Assembly (NCBI RefSeq): GCF_963678635.1
Contig: NC_087068.1
Location: 2,854,001 to 2,918,000 of the forward strand
Length of the DNA stretch: 64,000 bases
Origin: Symsagittifera roscoffensis
Lineage: Eukaryota; Xenacoelomorpha; Acoela; Convolutidae
Direction: 5' to 3'
Below, piece after piece: positions 55,963 through 64,000 of the stretch; position 1 is the first letter of the stretch, and every line of letters begins with the position of its first letter. A program made the translations under genes and the position numbers. Under the pieces are notes generated by a model. The model saw nothing but the letters and a program-made list of their open reading frames with translations, searched no databases and was not told where the DNA came from.

Positions 55963-56248
55963 CAGGGACGGATCTAGGATTTTCTCGAAGGGGGGGGGGG
56001 GGTGTTTTCAAAATTTTTTCTATGTCGACTAAATTGATTTTCTGAGCTCTCCCAAAGCACCAAAAAGACCCTGTTTCGGCCAAATTTTCTGCACCGCAGG
56101 CAAATTTTTGAAAAAACATTCCAAAACATGCGTTTTCGGCCACGTTTTGGAAAATTTTTTACCAAAGAATGAGGGGGAGGGGACACTTTGGGTCGGCATG
56201 GGGTCGAATCCCTTAAGGGGGTCGGTCCCCCCTCTTTATCCGCCCTTG
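55963..56248. mobile_element. 286-bp hAT-like MITE
   Basis: Imperfect terminal inverted repeats CAGGGACGGATCTAG and (reverse complement of the right end) CAAGGGCGGATAAAG. The perfect 8-bp direct repeat CTTGAAAT flanks it at 55955-55962 and 56249-56256. Eight-base duplication and CA(G/A)GG termini are typical of hAT transposons. Non-coding, so it depends on a transposase elsewhere. Confidence 0.85.
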
Positions 56249-56256
56249 CTTGAAAT

Positions 56257-58450
56257 CCATACAAGGCGGGAGGACAATCCATTCATTTTGTGTTTTAGTA
56301 ATTCCGAAACTAATGATTTGTTATGAGTTTCTTTAATAGTCTTCAAAAATCAAATCTAATACTGTCATGGAAGCAACCTATGTTTTCGACTGCATTTGTT
56401 CGATAGATGCAAATTTGTTTTTCCAGTCAAGGTCAAAATTTCATTGAAAATATTTTTTTTTGATATTTGTCTGAAATTTCTAAAATTTATCGGTCCTTGA
56501 AAAACGGGCAGAATTTGAAAGAATTTATTTCCGAGTGAAAAAACAGGACAGTGATTTCTGGTCACGACAAACATATCGGAAAACTTGTTCCACAAGTATT
56601 TTGACAAAGAAGTCACATGATGGAAATGCCTCCCAAATGTCTAAGAGACATTTAGCTTTTTGGTTCGAACATCCTGTGTACTTTGTGACTCAGCTGTTGC
56701 TGCATAGAATGTAGAATTATTAACCAATGAAACTTTGATTGAACTGAAATAGGGAAATCAAACTCCTTGAGGGTAATTGCCCTAAGTTCTTAAAGTTTTT
56801 TAAATATGATTATCAATAGTCATGAACGTAATAATTTCTCTTGTATAGGTCTTAATGATTTTTTTTATCCTGAAAAAGTCTGAAAATTTGCTCATGCACG
56901 ATTTTGATTTGTCGTGTTTTAACTTTCCAAACTCACTTCTTTTCCTTTGTCAAAAGGAATGCAACATCCACTATTGTACAGCAGAAGTGTTAAAATCACA
57001 AAAAAAAAGGTGATCGATGTCGAGTCCCGAAAGTTGATTTTAGTTTTCAGATTTCCTAGCAAAACAAAAGATAAAATCACTATTTTTTGATCCAGTTTTC
57101 TCACATTGAGTAACTTTTATCTAAAAACTGCCAATCATAAACTGTTTTTGAAGTTCTTCTTTGGTAGTCAGAAGTTGAGTTTTTTCAAAAACCAAGTCAG
57201 TAGTCAAGTCAGCCGTGCGTTTGTTGACTCTTTTTTCCGTGACATTGCCTCTCCTGTATATTTTTGTTCCGATCATGTAAAGTGGGGAGAAACTGTCTTC
57301 GGGGTTTTAATTTTTCTTGTTACAAATTTTTTCCCGCGCTAAATTAGTTCCACAAATAATCAGCGGCAATAATCAGACCTCATTCGAACCATATAAAAAG
57401 ATTTCCTAAGACGATTGTGTCGAGAAAACCCTGTTTGAAATTTCTGACTTTTGGTCTAATTTTGAGCGGTTAAAGCGAGCGAGTTGATGTTATATTATAA
57501 AGCTTTGAATCATTTGATTTTTTAAAGCGAGCGACTCTGTGATAATGGTAAAATCTTGGAATCATTTGTTGTTTTTTTTTTTTTAAGTTTTTGAATACAA
57601 CCTGTAGTCAATTATGACTAATATACTAATGTTGTAAACTTTCGTCTATTTTTTTTCATGACGCTACAAATAAAAAAGCTCGATGTTGGAAAAAAACGTC
57701 ATTTTGAATCTTAAGTAATGCATTTTCTTTCGTAGTTGTGTAATCGCTTTTCGGCTAACTTTTGAAAAAGTTAGGAAATTTGTCAGTTTTTAACCGATTT
57801 TCGGTGATATATTACAATAGGTGGTAATTTTAATTATAGTGCATATATCCAATTCGAAAACTTCAAGGCATTTCATTTCCACTCAATTGTACATGTACTG
57901 CTACTGAGATAGTTTTTGTAAATGCATTACCCTGCCAGATGAAATGTTATTCAAAGTTAATGTTGTACACTTCGTTCGCAAATGAATTTCGCTTTTGAAA
58001 GAATTTATAAATACTGTTCGAAGTACAGCAAGTAACGGTCCAGCTGTTTAACTTGAACGTACCACATATTGTAATATATCACCCAATTTTCCTGTATCTG
58101 TATTATTAGTTTTGCTTTTTTTTTTAAAAAAAAGAGGCAATTATTAAAAGTCTATTTCATGGAGTTCCACACTTGAAATCTGCTTAGATATTGCTAGGGT
58201 TGCATAGTTTGAACCAGGTTGATTTGAATCAAGGAATAAGTAAACGTCAAAAAATCAATTGAGCACATGGAAAGTTTACTTCCTGCGTTTCACTTTTCAA
58301 CCTTTTTTTATCCACTCAAACCTGAGAAACCGGGTTGTTTTTCATCATCAAATATGATTGAGTTTTGAAACCAAAACAAAATTTATTTAAATCAAGTGAG
58401 AATTCTAAAATTCTATAATAAATCAAATCAGGGTTGTTGTTGATTTTCAG
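56257..58450. other. AT-rich host DNA upstream of RAB33
   Basis: No supported gene, RNA or repeat. It may be promoter, 5' UTR exon and intron of the RAB33 gene: the base before the first coding exon is the end of a good splice acceptor. Confidence 0.5.
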
Positions 58451-58453
58451 GTC

Positions 58454-58636
58454 ATGTATGATCAAGACGAAGAAACCACGAGAACTTTCAAAATAATTAT
58501 CATCGGTGACACCAATGTTGGGAAAACATGTTTGGCCTTCCGATTTTGTGGCGGTCGCTTCCCAGAAAAAACAGAAGCAACAATCGGCGTTGATTTCAGA
58601 GAAAAACAGGTGACAATTGATGGCGAGGATATGAAG
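58454..58636 (+). CDS. RAB33: RAB33-like small GTPase, coding exon 1
   Basis: ATG 58454; residues 1-61. P-loop GDTNVGKT at 18-25, switch [10 protein letters not shown] with Thr43, and [10 protein letters not shown], a combination characteristic of RAB33. The exon ends MK|GTACGT (donor at 58637). An acceptor TTTTCAG ends at 58450, three bases before the ATG, so the mRNA has an upstream untranslated exon or a trans-spliced leader. RAB33 proteins act at the Golgi in retrograde transport and bind the autophagy protein ATG16L1. Confidence 0.93.
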
Positions 58637-59250
58637 GTACGTCAAGACATGAATGTATTGTTTTCGAAATCATTTCAGTTTTTTTTTACAAAATACAATT
58701 CTCAAACTAAACAAAAATAGCCGGCTGCTGTGTAAGTAGCTCATAGTATTCGTCAAACGTACATTTTTGCACAAAGAAACAAAAACGTTTGAAAAAGAAT
58801 TTTTTTTTCAGAAATTTTAACGCGGTTTTACGTTGTAGGGCGAGAGAGCGTTTTTGTCAATGAGGTTAGCTGATAGCTTAATATATAAGATAATTGTTGA
58901 TAAAAAAGAGAACTGTTTTGATGAACTTCTTTTTCTCAGTTCGAGATTAGCTGGCGAGAAAAATTTGTCCTTTCTCTTGTTATTCTTCTTTTTTATGTTA
59001 CTTTTATGTTTGCATTGTCATCAAACTGAATTTTTCTAGATTTCTGATGATGTCTTCGGACGAAAACGTTTAATTAACTTAACATAGAAGTCCTCTCTCC
59101 CATCAGAAGTTTTTTTATAATTGCTGCGGCGAAAAAAAAAATCCCGAATCCGAATTTCTTCTTTACATTCGGTTGTCGGGTAAAAAGTATTTAATAGGTC
59201 GGGTGAAAATTTTTGCGTTTTCGGTAACTTATTTTTGAGTGTATTGTTAG

Positions 59251-59529
59251 CTACAATTATGGGACACAGCAGGACAGGAAAGATTCAGACAGTCTATGGT
59301 GCCCCATTACTACAGAAACGTGTCAGCAGTTGTATTTGTGTTCGACATCACGAGGCGATCCACATTTGAAAGCATTCCCAAGTGGTTTGAGGAGTGTGAG
59401 CGGTACGCCACTGACAGAACCATTCCACGCATACTAGTCGGCAACAAGTGCGACGACGAGGAAAACAGAGAAGTGGCCAACTACGAAGCCCAAAGACTAG
59501 CAGATACACACGGCATGCCTTTATTCGAA
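59251..59529 (+). CDS. RAB33: RAB33-like small GTPase, coding exon 2
   Basis: Joined in phase 0 to exon 1 after ATTGTTAG; residues 62-154. Carries DTAGQE (66-71, the catalytic Gln region), the switch II run [14 protein letters not shown] typical of RAB33, [21 protein letters not shown], and the guanine-specificity motif NKCD at 126-129. Ends PLFE|GTGAGA at 59530. The intron between exons 1 and 2 (58637-59250) is AT-rich and empty. Confidence 0.95.
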
Positions 59530-62500
59530 GTGAGACTTTTCTTATACTTATGGGGGAAAATGTACCACCTAAACAAATTTGTTGAGTTTTCTGTGACCCA
59601 TGGTTCGAATCCAGCAATAAGTTCAGCCATGGTGCTAAATATGGTTGTATCCAAAAGTTGGTGGGAATGTGTGTGGTATGATAATATCAAGATTGTTGGT
59701 GTGCTTGCGATAAGAATGCCTCAGCAAATCGGGACATGGACTTTTTAGAATTTATCCGTGTCTAACAGAATAATTTCAAATGTTAACTTCATAATGACGT
59801 TAAATTTTTGCGTGTTCGACAAATTTAGCCTAGCGTTAACGTTTCTCCAGCGCTGACTTTTTGCGATCCGAGCAATTATTTCTATAATTAAAAGCCTTTT
59901 TGTTTGCTGAGAGGGGGAATTTCAAAGCTATTTTGTGTTCGGCTCAACTGACGTCTAGTTTTTTCGTATTTTTAATCTAGCGGTTGTGTTTTCCTCAAAA
60001 TGATCATCATTCGAGACAATTTAAGGATTTTTTGAAGCTGCAGTTTTTTTTCCGTTTTTTCAAATAATTTTATCGACCTAATGTCTTTCGTCTGATTTTC
60101 TGTAAGCTAGCTTACTATGCTATGTTTTTGTGGTATCATAAGTGGTGCGAAGCTGCGCTTCTTCTTGTAATGTTTCTACTTTAAAAAAGTTGCGTTGCAC
60201 TTGCGATTAGTTGCACTAAACATCTTTCTTTTTTCGTTAACCAACTTATAAGTTACATCACTAAAGACTTCCTTGTTAATGAAGGCTATCTTTTTAAGTG
60301 CTTGGGTTTTGAACATGATGATTGCAATTCGAGATCCTGCTGGATTTTTTTTGGATTTAATTTTTTATGGTTTTAACGGTTTTAGAAAATAAATTTGGTT
60401 TCAGAAGTTTTTCTGTAGAGTTTGTAAATTTACAGTAAAGTTTTGAAATTTTTGGAATAAAAAGCACTCCCAGTGAGCAAAAGGAATGTTTGTCACGTTT
60501 CCTTTTCAGCCTATGGTTATTTGAGTCATATTTCTGCACATGAAATATTTTTTCTAGCTTTTTAAGTGTAAATTAAGAAAGTGAAGTCGTGTGATTTTTT
60601 TGAGTCTTGTGCTTTTTTTTCTAGTCTTAAAATTTGTTCACGCTCCATTTGGATCTTTCTCGGTTTGACTTTTGATTTCTATTGAATTTAAACTCATTTG
60701 CTGAAACGAAAGCAAATAAGGGCATTGCTAATTTGAATGTGTCATTGTCGCGAAAAAACAAAATTATTTGATGGTTAAAAACTGGATTTCAATATTTTGT
60801 ATTAACACTAGCGTTAGCTTAGTTATAAAGAACCTTCTTTCTAACCTAAGTCGCAAACATTGAAACCACTTTTGAGGCACCTTTACAGCATTTTGATAGC
60901 ATGTGCGTTGACTTTCGAAAAGTAATAGGTTAAGACAGTTGATGCATTTTTAATTCATCAAATGAACCGAAAAAAAGCTATTAGTTTCAAAGAACAGAAC
61001 AATAATAAAAACTCAATTTCAAAATTTTCTAACTCAATATGTTTTGCAATTTTTTCAAATGCTTAATTTCTACATAATGTGGCTGTATGCTTTGCGATTT
61101 GTTAAATATATAGTTAGTGTGGATGGCTTCAGTTTATTATATTCTAAATTATTACTTGCTAAATTGTCTCATTTCTATTTGGTGCCACTTTTTTTCGATT
61201 TGCATGGGCAATTTGTTAGCATATGTAGCTGCTTCCTTCGTGACTAGTGTTTGTTGGTGGTTAAGCCTGTGTGGTAAGTGCGTGAGACTCAAAATCTCTT
61301 GATTGCAGTAGATCGGATAGTAGACCTAGGCCGAATGTTTACCTTTTCGAGAATTGTTTCTATTTTATCTTATTGCAGCTTCTAGAGCTAGCTGCTTTTT
61401 GTCGTTGTCTCGCTAGTGTTTGCGAAGCTTCGCCTTTGTGTAACAAATTAATTTTCCATAATTGGGTTTGTTTTCTGAAAAATTGTTGATCATAAAAGAC
61501 TTTTAAATTTCTAAGAGCTTTAACGTTGAAACATCAATGAGCGAAATTTCAATTTTTCGTTTGTTTATTTTATCTCCATTTCATTAATTTTTTATTGACT
61601 CTTTTCAACTTTCTGTTAACTATGTTTTTTGTTAGGTTCTTTTGATTGAAGGTCGCCCTAAATACTATGCTTAATTCTTAATTTAGACGTTTAAAAGCTT
61701 TAAATAATATGCTGAGGAGAAACCTTGTTTTTAAGGAATTTCTTGCATTTAAAAACGGTGGTCTTGCTAAGTTCTAAGAAGTGTTTTCATGGGATAACTT
61801 CCTCGGGCTTTTCTAACTCATTTTTTGTTTGTTGTTTTTTTTATTCTTTCAGTTTTCATGAAAAATGGATAAAAAAAAGGAATTAAATAACCTTTCATTT
61901 AGCGCGTCCCACGATTTTGTTTCAATGGTAAAAACAGGTTCGGTCTGTTCGCAAAGTTGTAGTACTTTTCAAGTTTTATGGTTCAAGCCAACATTTGCGT
62001 TAGAAATTTAGATTTTTTCGTGATGAAGGCAATTTTTAAGATTGTGGTAATTGGTCTTTCCGGCTTTTTACTTTCCATTGTTGACGGAGATTTCGAGAAC
62101 ACCTTGAAGATATTAATTTCTTGCTTGAGCTCAAATTTAAAAAACGTTATTTGCTGGTGGTTTAAAAATGCTAAATGTGGAATAATCAAAGCGCACTCTT
62201 TACCTGTTTTCTTTAAACGCGTAGCGTAGGCGTCTTATTGATCAGAATTCATTCCAATTAACTTGAGACCAGCAATTTTATCTGTTTCATGCGTTACTAG
62301 ACAAGAAATATATCACATGGATTTTTATTCAGGGTACATAGGGTGTATTTCATAGCATGTGGGTGATTTTCAGAAACGAAATGATTTTTGAAAATTTAAT
62401 CAAAGATTTTCGTTGAAAATTTATCAAAACTAGTTTGATAGACTTTAAAGCACTTTTGATACATTGAGCGGTTTTTTTCCAAATTGCCCTGTAATTAAAT

Positions 62501-63056
62501 TGTTCAAATTTATCTTCAATTTCATTTGTGAATGCGATGTGAAACTGCTGTGTTCGAATATTAGAATTTGTGTTTTCTGATTCACTAAAAAGCATGGTAT
62601 GATTTTTGCATTTTTTCCTACCAGGCGATATTTTACAGTTACAGATTTTTCCCGCTTTGTAAGTCTAAATTAACGATGCAAATTTTCTTCTATTTGGGTC
62701 CCGTTCTTTTCTCTTTTTTTTCCGGGACTATGTGTTGAAATTTGTTCGTGTCCAAAAGATTGATTGTCACGGTTTGTTTTCTTTAAAGTTCATATTCAGT
62801 TTTATTTGCTAAATCGTACGCATGTAATGTGTGTTGTACCAGCGCAAATCTTGGGGAAAATCGAGCATGCATTTTTTAAAATCATTTTATGAACCTATGT
62901 ATCGTTTTACCGCTGAGCTTGAAGTTCATATTCAGCCAGCGAAGTGGTCATCTTGAAACAATGAAGTCTTTTTGTTTTATAGGTTGAACAAAAACTATAA
63001 AAGTTTGTGTGACATAAACTGAACTAAAGGTCATTTTTTACGTCATTTTTGTTCAG
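59530..63056 (+). other. RAB33 intron 2
   Basis: 3,527 bp, AT-rich, donor GTGAGA, acceptor TTTGTTCAG at 63056. I see no nested gene, transposon ends or structured RNA; the short ORFs here are low-complexity. Confidence 0.8.
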
Positions 63057-63302
63057 ACCTCAGCTATGGAGGATGACAAGACAGACCACATAGACGGGAT
63101 CTTCATGACTCTGGCACACAGACTGAAGGCGAGCAAGCCACTCCTGACCACTCTGAGCAACACACACAACAACTCCTCATCCACACCCTCCGAGATCAGG
63201 GCCGCAGACGGACTGAGGCTGGGGGGAGCGGCCTCGCCTTCTATTATCCTCGGAAAGGAACACAGCCACGCCAAAGGAGACAAAGGGGAGTGTGGCTGCT
63301 AG
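63057..63302 (+). CDS. RAB33: RAB33-like small GTPase, coding exon 3
   Basis: Residues 155-235 and the stop. Begins TSAM (completing the ETSA guanine-binding motif), then DHIDGIFMTLAHRLKASKPL, as in RAB33, a Ser/Gly-rich variable tail, and the C-terminal CGC, a CXC motif for double geranylgeranylation that anchors the protein to membranes. The total of 235 residues is close to vertebrate RAB33 length. Confidence 0.95.
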   Translation, partial: TSAMEDDKTDHIDGIFMTLAHRLKASKPLLTTLSNTHNNSSSTPSEIRAADGLRLGGAASPSIILGKEHSHAKGDKGECGC

Positions 63303-63406
63303 TATAGGGGGACTGCTGGTAGTTAATCTCTAATTTGTTATCTGAATTTAATAATACAACTGAGACGGCTCTTAAACTGTTTTTTGCTGTACTTCGTGGC
63401 TTTTAC

Positions 63407-63412
63407 AATAAA
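63407..63412 (+). terminator. Polyadenylation signal of RAB33
   Basis: AATAAA, 105 bases after the stop codon, followed by a T-rich stretch. A second AATAAA-like site further on (about 63785) is less well placed. Confidence 0.6.
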
Positions 63413-64000
63413 TCCTTTTAGAGCGTATTTTTTCTATGGATTATTAATTTTTCCCTTTCTTAGCACTTGGGGCAACTACACTGGGTTTAAATAGCACTTG
63501 ATAGGTTAAAATAAAAAAGAGGTTTAAGAGTCGTACTGGAGATCGATTAAGACCCGATATAGTTAGTCTAGTTTACTGAATAAATTATTGCACAAAAGAA
63601 AGTTATACTAACTATTATGCAAGCTATTTTGTAATGCGTTTGATAATCTTCGTTTTGCTAATGAATACATATGGAGCTAAAAGTAGATGAATGTTGTTTG
63701 TTTTATTCTTGTTTTTTCTTTGCTGAAAACGTGTATGATTGTAACGTTCTTAACAGATTTTGCATATTTTCATCTGTTGCACAATAAATAAGCTGCCATT
63801 TTAAGGTCGAACACGATGCATGAATTTGTCAGTAAATTTCAATTGCGGGCATTGAATGTGGAATTGTATCATGATATTTATTTTGTCTTGTAAATATTGG
63901 TTAGTATAATTTATTTTGCATTTTTCAGCTGGTTCCGAAAATGCAAGTCGGGCTCGTTATAAACATGAAAACATCCTTTGCTCATACTCGAAACAAATCA
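63413..64000. other. Downstream of RAB33, nothing recognised
   Basis: AT-rich. No ORF, repeat or RNA that I can support up to the window edge. Confidence 0.5.

Noticed and set aside
56108-56326. ORFs across the MITE
   Set aside because: They run through the inverted-repeat ends of a non-coding hAT-like MITE.
58854-59039. Small ORFs inside RAB33 introns (also at 61044-61302 and 61978-62229)
   Set aside because: AT-rich low-complexity translations, no family resemblance, inside clear introns.

Overview
The window is eukaryotic, almost certainly from an invertebrate metazoan: the one host gene is a spliced Rab GTPase of the RAB33 type with AT-rich introns, and nearly everything else is retrotransposons of animal type. 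I cannot name the species or phylum from sequence alone. No bacterial-style operons, rRNA, tRNA or CRISPR are visible.

Layout. (1) About 250-2935: a decayed Penelope-like element (PLE) with reverse transcriptase, a PHD-type zinc finger inserted into the RT, and a GIY-YIG endonuclease. (2) 3385-30341: giant LTR element copy 1 (26,957 bp) with LTRs, a 2.9-kb repeat-rich leader, gag, protease, RT, RNase H, integrase, a TARG1-like macro domain, and a ~9-kb extra ORF in the position where env would lie. It is heavily mutated, carries a 2.5-kb tandem duplication of leader plus gag start, and its 5' LTR holds two insertions. (3) 30345-30775: antisense tail of a second non-LTR element. (4) About 30780-35110: a decayed L2/CR1-like non-LTR element with an SGNH-esterase ORF1 and a 2A-like peptide at the start of ORF2. 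(5) 35515-54845: giant LTR element copy 2 (19,331 bp). Its two 919-bp LTRs are almost identical (I saw two mismatches), so it inserted recently, yet RT, RNase H and integrase are deleted. Gag-protease is nearly intact and the extra ORF has only one stop and one frameshift. (6) 54849-64000: host DNA with a hAT-like MITE and the RAB33 gene in three coding exons.

The most interesting system is the giant LTR element family. Comparing the two copies suggests an ancestral design with two ORFs of roughly 3,000 codons each: gag-PR-RT-RH-IN-macro, then a second polyprotein with an N-terminal coiled coil, an SGNH hydrolase with all catalytic blocks, a second SGNH-like region and a long stretch I do not recognise. 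In the stretch I compared codon by codon, silent changes outnumber replacements about five to one, so the second protein was under purifying selection. A conserved splice acceptor sits just upstream of it, as expected for a spliced subgenomic mRNA. The leader carries paired CCGGAGGGGTC repeats and a string of conserved hairpins, the LTR carries a conserved double hairpin, and the 3' UTR carries two more conserved stems. Copy 2 looks like a non-autonomous derivative that was moved in trans by a pol-bearing relative.
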